NCBI GenBank assembly: GCA_021828245.1
Contig: JAKASC010000008.1
Location: 1-22,909 of the forward strand
From: Acidobacteriota bacterium
GTDB taxonomy: Bacteria; Acidobacteriota; Terriglobia; UBA7540
Reading direction: 5' to 3'
Length of the DNA stretch: 22,909 bases
The notes under the pieces were generated by a model. That model had not been told where the DNA came from. It did not search any database and was given only the letters and a program-made list of their open reading frames with translations. Shown here piece after piece: positions 14,441-22,837 of the stretch. The position numbers were made by a program, and so were the translations under genes. The first letter of the stretch is position 1; every line of letters starts with the position of its first letter.

Positions 14441-17400
14441 TTAGAGAGTCCGAGGACGAGTTAAACCCGCCAAGCGGTCGGCCAGGCGATGGAGTTTCTC
14501 TTCGGCGTTGGTTGCCGCCTGCTGTGCTCCCTCCAAATCCCCCGACCGTCCCATCAACTCCAGCCGCTCAACCGCAACCCAAGCCGAGCGCGTTGTAAAA
14601 TGACTGAGCGATCCCTTCAACTTGTGCGCCGATTGCTCTAAGGCCGAACCGTCCCCCCGCTCAATCGCCTGCCGAACGTTTCTGAGGTGGTCCGGCAGTT
14701 GGGCGAGAAACACTTCGGCCAGTTCGGCCAGCAGTTCCTTATCGCCGTCCAGACGCGCCAACAGCTCAGCCTCATTGAAGGGCGGATCGGAACCCGCCGC
14801 CGTCGCCTGAGCTAAGCCGCCCGGCTCCTTTTCCTCGAGGACCCACTCCAACGCGGTCTCTAACTTCTCTGGATCCACAGGCTTCGAGAGATATCCGTCC
14901 ATGCCGGCAATCCGGAAGCGATCGGGATCCCCCGGCAGGATGTCCGCCGTCAAAGCAATGATCGGCAAGTGTCGCTTGGAACTTTGCGCTTTTTTCCGAA
15001 ATGCGGCGGTTGCTTCAAGGCCGTTCATGTCCGGCATCTGAACGTCCATCAGAACCACGTCGAAATTTTGCTCGCCTTGACCCTCGAGTGCGCGCAGAGC
15101 TTCACGGCCGCTGGAGACCGCCGTCACCTGATGGCCCTGTCGTTCAAGCAGTCGCGTCGCAAAGGTTCGGCTGACCGAATTATCCTCGGCAAGGAGAATG
15201 CGAAGCGGGCGGCCAGGCCGATGGGACGGGGCTGCGGAGGCTGGTCGAGACGTCTTCGCTTCGGCTCCTCCGAGCACCCGCCGAATGGCTGCCCGCAGTT
15301 CCTCCTCCTTGATCGGCCTCCACAACAACGCTGCCACGGCCGGGTTGGACCGGCGAAAAGCCTTAGTGCGCCTTCCGATGGGAACCAGAAGGATGACGGG
15401 AGATTCTCCCCTCTTCCCGCTTGCGTAAACCTTGCGCGCCAGCGCCAAGCCATCTTGGGGTGGGGCCAGAATATCCGTGATGACGAGCTTGAAGGGCTGG
15501 CCCGCGCGTTGCGCGTCCTGCCAAAGCTGCCAGGCCGTCGCGCCGTCCGCCGCCGTGACCGGATGCATCCCCCCATGCCGGATAAGCTCTTCCAGAATGC
15601 TGCGGCAGGTGGCATTATCATCCGCAATCAAAACCGGCACACCCTCGAGCGATGGGAGGTCGCTCGTGATGGAATCCACTTCAGGAACGCCCACGACAGG
15701 CATTGTCAGGTCAAAGTAAAAATGACTTCCCTTCCCGAGTTGGCTTTCGACCTTAAGTTGCCCACCCATCCGCGCGATAATCCGTGAGGAAATGGCCAGC
15801 CCCAATCCGGCCCCGCCATGCCGCCGCGTGGCGGAGGTGTCGGCCTGAACGAACGGGTCGAAAATCACGGCGAGCTTGTCGGGCGGAATGCCGATGCCGG
15901 TGTCCGTGACGGAAAAGCGGAGTTCCGCCTGACCACCCTCTTGCCGAAGCGAAGCGATGGCAAGCACCACTTCTCCCGCCTCCGTAAACTTGACGGCATT
16001 GCCGACCAGGTTGATGATGACCTGGCGCAATCGGTCCGCATCGCACAAAATGCGCTGGGGAACCGCCGAGTCCACTCGCAAAGCCAACTCGAGGCCTTTC
16101 GAGTGAGCGCTGAAGGCCAGAGACTGCAAGGTGTTTCCGAACAGCTCCCGCAGGTCGGTTTCGGTTTCCACCAAATCGAGGCGGCCCGCTTCGATCTTTG
16201 AAAAGTCCAGAACATCATTGACCACGGAAAGCAGGCTTTCCGCAGAGAACTTGACCAGGCGGAGGTATTCGCGCTGTTCCTGGGTGAGCGAGGTTTCGAG
16301 CGCCAAGCCGGTAAGGCCAATAATTCCGTTCAACGGCGTGCGCAGCTCATGGCTCATGTTGGACAGAAATTCGCTTTTGGCGCGATTAGCCGACTCCGCG
16401 GCGTCACGCGCTCTTTCGAGTTCCTGCTCAATCCGCTTGCGCTCCGTGAGGTCCACGACAAAGCCGATGGCCTGACCTTCCCGACCCTCGATGGCGGCCA
16501 AGCCGAGCAGGACGGGGACACGATGCCCGGCCTTGTGAAGGTGAACCGTTTCAATGGGCGTCACCACACCGAGGGTGCGCAGGCTTTCGCCCATCGTCTG
16601 AAGGATGTGCTTCTGGTCCGGCGGCGTCATGGTGTCCCAGCGAACCTGGCCCGCTTCGAGGTCTTGACGAGTGTAACCAACGATTCTCAGGAAGGCATCA
16701 TTGGCTTCCACGATGCGCCCGGTCTCGTCGCCGATGGTGACGCCGATGATGTTGGATTCCGCCAGCCGACGAAACCTCGCCTCGCTTTTTCGCAAGGCCT
16801 CCTCAATCTGTTTTTCCGCGGTGATATCCCTCGAAATGCCAAAGGTGCCCACAATCTGACCCGCGGCGTCGCGCATCGGCATTTTGGTGGTCAGCTTCCA
16901 CCGCTCTCGACCGTCGGGCCGAACGGTCTTTTCGACTTTGACCAGCAGCGGTCGGCCCGTCCGAATAATCTCCTGTTCGTCTTGGAGGGCCTGCCGGGCA
17001 TGCTCCTCGGTGAAGAAATCAAAGTCGGTCTTACCGACCAGTTGGGAGGGGTCGCTGAAGCCGAATGACGCAGCCTGGGCTCTGTTCGCGCGGAGAAATC
17101 GGCCTTCGCGATCCTTGAAGTAGATGTGGTCGGGCAGCGCCTCCATAAAGGCCTGGAGCAGATTGCGTTCCTCGCGCAACGCCTGCTCGGCACGCTTGCG
17201 TTCCGAGATATCGCGGGCAATCCCTTGGAAGCCGATGGGCCGGCCTTCTTCATAAATCAAGCGGCTGCTGATTTCGAGCGGGATGCGCCGACCGTCCTTC
17301 GATTGGAACTCCAGCTCATAGATGGTGGGCGGACCGCCCCGCAGCTTGCTTTCCCGCATTCGCTGCGCCAGCTCCCGATATTCCGGCGCAATGATGTCGA

Positions 17401-17755
17401 GAACAGGGCGTCCGAGCGCCGAAGCTCGGTCAATGCCGGTGACGCGCTCTGCGGCCTTATTGAGCGAGGTGAAGTTCCCCTGAAGGTCGGTTGTAAACAC
17501 GATGTCGTAGGCGTTTTCAAACAGCTCGTAATATTGTTTCTTAAGTGAAGCTTCTCGACGCGTCCACTCGTGGCTCAGGGCAAGTTGCTCTCTGACCTTC
17601 CGTCGAAGATAAACGACCCAGAGGATCAACCCGACGGCGAGAAACACCAACAGTATGACAAGCTGAGACATTTCCCTTGAGAACCAGGCGAGGTAGAGAC
17701 CGACCATGCCAAGCGTGGAGATACGGAATGGCATGGCCTGGCAAGGGGGCGGCAT
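14441..17755 (-). CDS. Membrane-anchored hybrid histidine kinase with three PAS, two receivers and Hpt
   Basis: With start ATG 17755 the protein has 1104 residues. One clear transmembrane helix spans about 31-50, then come PAS1 (76-188), PAS2 (195-315), PAS3 (325-440), HisKA with H469 in SHELRTPLNG, and HATPase_c with N-box 582-591, DTGIGIPP 618-625 and GGAGLGLAI 647-655. The tail has receiver 1 (706-829), receiver 2 (about 851-976; D904, T936, K958) and an Hpt domain with H1044 in QSAHKLKGSL. This is a BarA/TodS-style phosphorelay kinase. Receiver 1 keeps D761, but the switch Thr is V791 and the Lys is R813, so it may be weakly active. The start is uncertain: the frame stays open to 18040 inside the upstream gene. 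TTG 17827 and GTG 17794 are alternatives that would add a second hydrophobic segment, but only 17755 has AGGGG at good spacing. Confidence 0.88.
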   Translation of the reverse strand: MPPPCQAMPFRISTLGMVGLYLAWFSREMSQLVILLVFLAVGLILWVVYLRRKVREQLALSHEWTRREASLKKQYYELFENAYDIVFTTDLQGNFTSLNKAAERVTGIDRASALGRPVLDIIAPEYRELAQRMRESKLRGGPPTIYELEFQSKDGRRIPLEISSRLIYEEGRPIGFQGIARDISERKRAEQALREERNLLQAFMEALPDHIYFKDREGRFLRANRAQAASFGFSDPSQLVGKTDFDFFTEEHARQALQDEQEIIRTGRPLLVKVEKTVRPDGRERWKLTTKMPMRDAAGQIVGTFGISRDITAEKQIEEALRKSEARFRRLAESNIIGVTIGDETGRIVEANDAFLRIVGYTRQDLEAGQVRWDTMTPPDQKHILQTMGESLRTLGVVTPIETVHLHKAGHRVPVLLGLAAIEGREGQAIGFVVDLTERKRIEQELERARDAAESANRAKSEFLSNMSHELRTPLNGIIGLTGLALETSLTQEQREYLRLVKFSAESLLSVVNDVLDFSKIEAGRLDLVETETDLRELFGNTLQSLAFSAHSKGLELALRVDSAVPQRILCDADRLRQVIINLVGNAVKFTEAGEVVLAIASLRQEGGQAELRFSVTDTGIGIPPDKLAVIFDPFVQADTSATRRHGGAGLGLAISSRIIARMGGQLKVESQLGKGSHFYFDLTMPVVGVPEVDSITSDLPSLEGVPVLIADDNATCRSILEELIRHGGMHPVTAADGATAWQLWQDAQRAGQPFKLVITDILAPPQDGLALARKVYASGKRGESPVILLVPIGRRTKAFRRSNPAVAALLWRPIKEEELRAAIRRVLGGAEAKTSRPASAAPSHRPGRPLRILLAEDNSVSRTFATRLLERQGHQVTAVSSGREALRALEGQGEQNFDVVLMDVQMPDMNGLEATAAFRKKAQSSKRHLPIIALTADILPGDPDRFRIAGMDGYLSKPVDPEKLETALEWVLEEKEPGGLAQATAAGSDPPFNEAELLARLDGDKELLAELAEVFLAQLPDHLRNVRQAIERGDGSALEQSAHKLKGSLSHFTTRSAWVAVERLELMGRSGDLEGAQQAATNAEEKLHRLADRLAGLTRPRTL

Positions 17756-17891
17756 GGCTGCCCCTAAGTTTTCCGGCAAGACTAACGGCAGCACAAAGAC
17801 CTGCAGGACAATGACGCCCGCAGCCAAGGGTATTCTGCGGCGAGGTCGGAAGTCACTCAGCGGAAGGGGCCCACGCCGGCCGCGACCGCGC

Positions 17892-18533
17892 CTACTTGCC
17901 TTCCACGAGCTTTCGATAGCAATCCGGGCAGACGCCGTGCGTAAAATCGGCTTCAGTATGCTCTCGGATATAAGATTCCACCTGTTGCCAATAGTTGTGG
18001 TCATTTCGAATTCTTTTGCAATACATGCAGATGGGTACAAGGCCCTTCAACCGTTTTACTTGTTTCAACGCTTGCTCGAGCTCGCCGATGCGACGCGCCA
18101 ACTCAGCCTGCAAATCCAAGACGCGGATTCCGACCTCCAGCCGAGCACGAAGTTCCGCCCGATCGAAGGGCTTGGTGATGTAATCATCCGCCCCGGCGGT
18201 CAGGCCGGTCACCAAATCTTCCCGTCCGCCCCGCGCCGTCAGCAGGATGAGGTAGGCGGAGCGGGTGGGCTGGCGTTCGCGCGCCCGACGGCAAAGCGTC
18301 GGCCCGTCAATCCCGGGCATCATCCAATCAATCACACCCAGGGTGGGCGCCTCAGCCTTGGAAAGGATGGCCCACGCGGCGTCTCCATCCTCCGCCACCA
18401 CCGGCTCCAAACCCCATTGTGTCAGGCTCGCTTCAATCAGCCGCCGACTGACAGGGTCATCTTCCGCCACCAGAACCTTCCGCAGCGGACGCGAGAAATC
18501 GGCGGGTTGAACGGTCGTAGAGGCCCGTTTCAT
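17892..18533 (-). CDS. Response regulator with C-terminal CxxC/CxxC module
   Basis: This 213-residue protein has a full receiver (about 18-135: acidic pocket E24-D25-D26, phospho-acceptor D69 in GVIDWMMPG, T99, K121 in YITKPFD). A coiled-coil linker (about 136-164) follows, then a short C-terminal module, VPICMYCKRIRNDHNYW and HGVCPDC, with C169/C172 and C202/C205. That module recurs behind receivers and PAS domains in other bacteria and looks like a small zinc-ribbon-type or redox domain. Its biochemical role is unknown to me, and there is no DNA-binding or enzymatic output domain. ATG 18533 overlaps the TGA of the upstream kinase gene (ATGA), so translation is coupled and that kinase is the probable partner. 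The hybrid kinase follows after 136 bp. Confidence 0.9.
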   Translation of the reverse strand: MKRASTTVQPADFSRPLRKVLVAEDDPVSRRLIEASLTQWGLEPVVAEDGDAAWAILSKAEAPTLGVIDWMMPGIDGPTLCRRARERQPTRSAYLILLTARGGREDLVTGLTAGADDYITKPFDRAELRARLEVGIRVLDLQAELARRIGELEQALKQVKRLKGLVPICMYCKRIRNDHNYWQQVESYIREHTEADFTHGVCPDCYRKLVEGK

Positions 18534-20191
18534 CGAGAGCGGATTTTCTCAATGGCCCGGGAGAGCGCTTCAAGGGAGTAGGGTTTACCCAGGAAATCGG
18601 CCTCGGCCAGCTCCTCCGGAAGGCGCTCCCGGCTATAACCGGAAGACATAATCACTTTGACGTCCGAGCGGATGGCTTTGAGCCGAGCATAAGTTTCCAG
18701 GCCGCTCATTTCCGGCATAATCATGTCCAGCAACACGCAGCCAATTTGATTCGCGTGGCGAGCGTAAAGCTCGCACGCTTCTTTCCCCGAGCTTGCCGTC
18801 AGCACCGTGTAGCCCAACTGCTCGAGTCCCTTTTCCACAAACGCCAACACCATCGGCTCGTCCTCCACCACCAGCACCGTGCCGCGTCCTCGAACGAGCG
18901 AGACAGAAGGCTTCGGGGCTGCCGGACGCTGCGGCGCCGGGGTCACAGGCAAAAAGAGGATAAATGAAGATCCTTTTTCGGGAACGCTCTCCACTTGAAT
19001 GCCGCCCCCACAACCCTGCACGATTCTTTGCACCACGGTAAGCCCCAGACCGGTTCCTTCGCCGGCGGGTTTCGTGGTAAACAAAGGATCAAAAATCCGC
19101 TTCAGAACAGCGCTCTCCATTCCCGTTCCGGTATCCTCGACCGTCATACGAACGTAATCGCCGGGGGAAAGGGAAAACCCGCCTGGCATCTCCTGGCCGG
19201 TCAAGGTGGTGCGGGCAGCCGCTATCCGCAAGATGCCGCCCTCCGGCATGGCATCTCGCGCATTGAGGGCCAGGTTGAGGACGGCTTGTTCCAGACTTCG
19301 GGCGTCGCCTCGCACCCAAGGCAATTGCGGCTCCAACCGAGTTTCAATCTGGATGCTCCGGTCAAAGGTTCGTCGAATAATCTTGACCACCCTTTGCAGA
19401 ACCTCTTCTGGGTTGGCGGCATCGCCGGGCTCGCCGCTTTCCCGAACCAGATTCAAAAGGTGGGACGTCAGCTCGGAGGCGCGGCGTGCCGACTCCTCAA
19501 TCATCTGCAGAGGCTCGTAAAGCTCACTTTCTTTGGACACGCGCGAACGGGCCAGTGAGGCAAAGCCGAGAATGACCTCGAGAAAATTATTGAAATCATG
19601 CGCCATGCCTCCCGCCAACAGCCCCAGGCTCTCCATCTTTTGGGCCGCGAGGAATTGCTGCTCCAGCTCTTTGAAGTCTTCCTCCAATTGTTTCTTTCCT
19701 GTGGCGTCCAAGAGAATGAGAAGCAGCCCCTTGGCGGGCTGCCCTTCGCTATCGCGCGCGGCCAGGGCTAAGGTCGAGCACCAGTGAAGGTCGCCCGATT
19801 TCGCCGTGTAGCGGGATTCCAAAACCTGTGACGGTCCGTGATCCGCCAAGACTTGGGCAAGGGCGGCCTGAACAGCCTCGCGGTCCTGCGCCGCAACCCA
19901 GGCAGTCCATAGCGTCCCTTCAAGATGGGTCACATTCGTGGCCAACAGGGCCGCAAGGCCTTGGCTGGCCTTGCGCACGACCATCTTGCGATCCAGCCAC
20001 GCCACGGCAAGATCCGACTGGTTGAACCAAGCGATGGGCACCCACCCCTCGGCCGCTTGGGGCACGGGGGAATGCTCCGACGCCGGCTTATCTTCATGGC
20101 TTATCATCTTATCGTCAAGCTGCGAATGGCGGTGGTTCCACTGCATGGAAGCGGGTCGGATAGTTGAACCTTGTGGTGTGCCCTGTTTCAT
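18530..20191 (-). CDS. Soluble PAS histidine kinase with C-terminal receiver
   Basis: The 553-residue protein has no transmembrane helix, so it senses a cytosolic signal or partner. A PAS domain covers about 50-165 and a short coiled coil 166-185. The dimerisation/phosphoacceptor helix has H198 in GGMAHDFNN, a type of H-box with DFNN seen in NtrB-like PAS kinases. HATPase_c has N310 in NLALNARDAM, D353 in DTGTGM and GTGLGL (379-384). A C-terminal receiver (436-553) has D489 in LLDMIMP, S516 and K536, so it is a hybrid kinase. The start is uncertain. For ATG 20191 the GGGAAGG lies directly against the start codon, and ATG 20146 or 20107 have no clear ribosome site; the PAS domain is complete in all cases. 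First gene of the signalling cluster, coupled to the next by ATGA. Confidence 0.88.
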   Translation of the reverse strand: MKQGTPQGSTIRPASMQWNHRHSQLDDKMISHEDKPASEHSPVPQAAEGWVPIAWFNQSDLAVAWLDRKMVVRKASQGLAALLATNVTHLEGTLWTAWVAAQDREAVQAALAQVLADHGPSQVLESRYTAKSGDLHWCSTLALAARDSEGQPAKGLLLILLDATGKKQLEEDFKELEQQFLAAQKMESLGLLAGGMAHDFNNFLEVILGFASLARSRVSKESELYEPLQMIEESARRASELTSHLLNLVRESGEPGDAANPEEVLQRVVKIIRRTFDRSIQIETRLEPQLPWVRGDARSLEQAVLNLALNARDAMPEGGILRIAAARTTLTGQEMPGGFSLSPGDYVRMTVEDTGTGMESAVLKRIFDPLFTTKPAGEGTGLGLTVVQRIVQGCGGGIQVESVPEKGSSFILFLPVTPAPQRPAAPKPSVSLVRGRGTVLVVEDEPMVLAFVEKGLEQLGYTVLTASSGKEACELYARHANQIGCVLLDMIMPEMSGLETYARLKAIRSDVKVIMSSGYSRERLPEELAEADFLGKPYSLEALSRAIEKIRSR

Positions 20192-20486
20192 CCTTCCCGT
20201 CAGGTCGTTGGTTCATCGAGGTTCGTTCTTCGTGGTCTTCCCGTTTGCAAGTCCGCCCGGCTTGCCTCAGAACGGTGCGTTCACGCGGTGGGAGCCGGCG
20301 CACCCACGGGCTCCACAACCCTGGGAGCAATCAAAACTTGCGACCGCTCAGGCTCGAGATCACCCCCAGAATTATCTTTCGGCAGTATGGCGGTGGGACT
20401 TGATGAACAATCTCCGGCTCTCTCCGTTCAAAAAAAACACGCCGCTGCTTACCGCGTCATTGGCTCCGTGGAGAGCAAAGCGAAAC
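20192..20486. other. galT-kinase intergenic spacer
   Basis: I see no gene in this 295-bp gap. Translations of it in any frame are short and low-quality. An A8 run at 20430-20437 reads as T8 on the minus strand, 50 bp after the galT stop, and could end galT transcription. The stem in front of it is weak, so this is tentative. No convincing promoter for the kinase gene was found. Confidence 0.4.
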
Positions 20487-21497
20487 CTAGGCCGATGAAC
20501 CTGACCGCGGCGGCGCTTCGTCTTCTTCGCTCACTGCCAGCTCGCGGAGGCGAAGCGCCGCCGCTTCCGGGGGAACCGAGTTGTAATAAACCTCGGGAAG
20601 GATAGACGCAGGACGAGGCAAAGCCTCCGGCAAGATTTCAAGGTGCCAGTGAAAATCGTGCTCCAACGAAGTCCAATGGCCCGGCTTTTCAAATTTAGCC
20701 TGAGTATTGGGCGCCGTGTGTAAGACCATGCGATAGCTGGGCGCGATTTTCTCGATGCGGGCCATAAGCGACTTAAGCATGCGAGCGAGCCGTCGTTGGC
20801 CGTTCCAATCCGTTAGATCCTCCTCAAAACAGCAGTGGTGCTTCACGGGAAAAATCCAGGTCTCGTAAGGGGCGCGCGAGGCGAAGGGGCAGAAAGCCAC
20901 AAAGGCTTCATTCCAGTCCACGGTGCGCACGCGTTGTTCCATCTCTTGCTGAATCATGTCGCAGAATAAGCAGCGCTCCTTTCGCTCGAAATGCCGTTGG
21001 GCGGAGCGCAGCTCCTCCACGAGCGGACGTGGAACAAAGGGTAATGCGGTAATTTGGGAATGCGGGTGTTCGAGTTCCACACCTGAGCCGTGCGCGCGGA
21101 AAACGGAGACGTAGCGGAACCGAGGGTCCTTTTTGAGATCGGCCATGCGAATCACAATGGCTCGGACCACCTCGGCGACCTGCTCTTCACCCAACTGGCC
21201 GAGCGAACGATCATGCTCCGGACTCTCGGTGACGATTTCGTGCGCTCCCAGGTTGCGCATTTTGTCATAGAGACCTTCGCCCCGACGCTCCGGCAAGCCT
21301 TCAATGCGGTAGCGAGGGCGCGGGTGGGGAGTCACTCGGAGCAGCCACTGGCCGGAACCGGAGCGCCGCTCATAGAGGGTCTGAGGCGTCAAGTGCTCCT
21401 GACCAGGGCAGAGAGGACAAGGAGTCCGCGCCAAGCTGGCCGACGCATCCGCTTGGATCACCCAACGAAGGCTGACGGGATCTCGCCGCAGTTCCAT
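20487..21497 (-). CDS. galT: Galactose-1-phosphate uridylyltransferase (GalT-like)
   Basis: The 336-residue protein carries the HIT-superfamily GalT signature H144-P-H146-S-Q148, with H146 as the expected uridylylated nucleophile. It also has two cysteine pairs for metal, C27-P-L-C30 and C176-L-F-C179, and FHWHLEI (282-288) near the C-terminus. GalT exchanges galactose-1-phosphate with UDP-glucose in the Leloir pathway; related ADP-glucose phosphorylases share HPHSQ, so substrate is not certain. The frame stays open to a TTG at 21656, but that TTG is part of the -35 box of a good promoter. ATG 21497, with AGGAAGGA four bases before it and a normal GalT N-terminus (MELRRDPVSLRWVI), is the real start. 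The acidic tail SEEDEAPPRSGSSA is disordered-looking. Confidence 0.88.
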   Translation of the reverse strand: MELRRDPVSLRWVIQADASASLARTPCPLCPGQEHLTPQTLYERRSGSGQWLLRVTPHPRPRYRIEGLPERRGEGLYDKMRNLGAHEIVTESPEHDRSLGQLGEEQVAEVVRAIVIRMADLKKDPRFRYVSVFRAHGSGVELEHPHSQITALPFVPRPLVEELRSAQRHFERKERCLFCDMIQQEMEQRVRTVDWNEAFVAFCPFASRAPYETWIFPVKHHCCFEEDLTDWNGQRRLARMLKSLMARIEKIAPSYRMVLHTAPNTQAKFEKPGHWTSLEHDFHWHLEILPEALPRPASILPEVYYNSVPPEAAALRLRELAVSEEDEAPPRSGSSA

Positions 21498-21626
21498 CGG
21501 TCCTTCCTGCGCATGTTCATCTCTAATTTTGAGGGCTGGGTTTAGGTGATCTTCGCTGCGCCGGGCATCGCCTGGAGGCACCTTGCAGAGTCCAAGGGGA
21601 TCACAATCCTCGATCCAGCCGTTATC

Positions 21627-21656
21627 TCTATATCCAAAGGCACGGGTTTTTGTCAA
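21627..21656 (-). promoter_or_regulatory. Sigma-70-type promoter of galT
   Basis: On the minus strand a perfect -35 TTGACA (21656-21651) and TATAGA (21632-21627) are separated by 18 bp. Transcription would start near 21620 and give a leader of about 120 bases before ATG 21497. The first in-frame start-like codon (TTG 21656) lies inside the -35, which rules it out as a start. Confidence 0.65.
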
Positions 21657-21705
21657 GAAGTCTCGTTGGGCTTGATGCTCCCGCCGTTGCGCATTGCGGG
21701 TGCAA

Positions 21706-21721
21706 TGTGACGCAGTTCACA
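21706..21721. promoter_or_regulatory. Perfect CRP-type palindrome TGTGA-N6-TCACA
   Basis: TGTGACGCAGTTCACA matches the CRP/FNR-superfamily core TGTGA-N6-TCACA at all ten conserved bases. It lies between galT and the universal stress gene, about 93 bp upstream of the inferred galT transcription start and 155 bp before the usp start. The cognate regulator is not in the window. Confidence 0.6.
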
Positions 21722-21727
21722 CGGCAG

Positions 21728-21743
21728 GGTGATCCCTGTCACT
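21728..21743. promoter_or_regulatory. Second CRP-like half-matching palindrome, 22 bp from the first
   Basis: GGTGATCCCTGTCACT keeps GTGA-N6-TCAC, eight of the ten conserved CRP-core bases. Its centre (21735.5) is 22 bp from that of the first site (21713.5), two helical turns. It also contains an inner CAGGG/CCCTG repeat (21725-21738). Confidence 0.4.
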
Positions 21744-21875
21744 GCGGCGGGGGAACCGGTGCTCCATTCTAAGATCGCGCCGAGCGCTCGGAGGCGCCCC
21801 AGTGCGCGCAGCGGCCGGAATCGAGCGGCGACGGCAACAAAGACTCCCGGCACGCTGTGAGAAGGAGCGCTTGAA

Positions 21876-22763
21876 ATGTTGCCGATTCAACGTATCCTTT
21901 GCCCGCTCGATTTTTCGGAGATTTCCTCGCTATCCTTGGAGTACGCGCAGTCGTTCGCAAAGCACTATTCCGCCGAACTTCTGGCCTTGCACGCCCTCGA
22001 GCCGATGGAAGTGGCCTATCCCGATGATGAATTTGTCGAGGCCTGGAGCGAGGCTCGCTCTCGACGGACGGCCGAAGCCAAGGCGCGGCTCCAAGCGTTG
22101 GTGGAGGCTCATCCGTCCCGTGCTCCATCTCTCGAAATGATGGTGCGCGAGGGACGGCCGAGTGACGCCATCTTGGCCGAGGCTGAACGCCACGCAGCGG
22201 ATCTGATTGTGATGGGCACCCATGGACGGCGGGGAATGGACCGCTGGTTGTTGGGCTCGGTGACAGAGAAGGTGCTTCGCAAGGCGCGCTGCCCCGTCCT
22301 GGTGGTTCGCAAGCCGGCGCACCCTTTCATTTCAGCCCAACCCGCGGAGGATCCGGTGCGGCTCGAACGCCTGCTGGTTTGCTCGGATTTCTCAGAGCCC
22401 TCACTCCGCGCGCTCGAACATGCCATCTCTTTAGCAATGGAATTTGACGCCGAGCTGAGGATCCTCCATGTGGTGGAGGAGATTCCAGGGTCCAAGGAGG
22501 TTCAGGAGTTTACCGAGGAGATTCAGAACAAATTGACGGAACCCATTCCCGCCGAGACGCGCGAGTGGCTACGGCTGAAAGCGATCGTCCGGATCGGGCG
22601 GCCCTATCAGGAAATTATTCAACTGGCTTTGGAGAGCGAGACCGATTTGATCATCATGGGTGTGCAAGGGCGCAACGCGCTCGACCTGGCGGTCTTTGGC
22701 TCAACAACACATCGAGTCATTCAGCTTGGCCCCTGTCCCGTCTTGGCAGTTCGCGTCCCCTGA
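21876..22763 (+). CDS. Tandem-domain universal stress protein (UspA family)
   Basis: This 295-residue cytosolic protein has two Usp domains, about 1-146 and 162-295. Each has the ATP-binding G-x2-G-x9-G-[ST] motif: G114/G117/G127-S128 and G262/G265/G275-S276. Each domain opens with a hydrophobic strand and Asp (RILCPLDFSE; RLLVCSDFSE). Both motifs are intact, so both domains may bind ATP. Tandem Usps are linked to survival under energy, redox or oxygen stress, but the exact role of this one is unknown. ATG 21876 follows GAAGGAG. The upstream paired CRP-like sites suggest control by a CRP/FNR-type regulator, which fits usp regulation in anaerobic or energy-limited growth (inference). It is divergent from galT. 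Confidence 0.92.
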   Translation: MLPIQRILCPLDFSEISSLSLEYAQSFAKHYSAELLALHALEPMEVAYPDDEFVEAWSEARSRRTAEAKARLQALVEAHPSRAPSLEMMVREGRPSDAILAEAERHAADLIVMGTHGRRGMDRWLLGSVTEKVLRKARCPVLVVRKPAHPFISAQPAEDPVRLERLLVCSDFSEPSLRALEHAISLAMEFDAELRILHVVEEIPGSKEVQEFTEEIQNKLTEPIPAETREWLRLKAIVRIGRPYQEIIQLALESETDLIIMGVQGRNALDLAVFGSTTHRVIQLGPCPVLAVRVP

Positions 22764-22837
22764 CCTTGGCGGGAAAGAAGCGGCCAGAGGAACTCCAGAA
22801 CTCGGAACGAATGCCCGACGCACGTCTGAGATTTCCT

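Noticed and set aside
17756..18040. Extension of the hybrid kinase into the upstream response regulator gene
   Set aside because: It would overlap about 150 bases of the regulator's coding end. The extension is Arg-rich and not domain-like until a hydrophobic stretch, and AGGGG marks ATG 17755.
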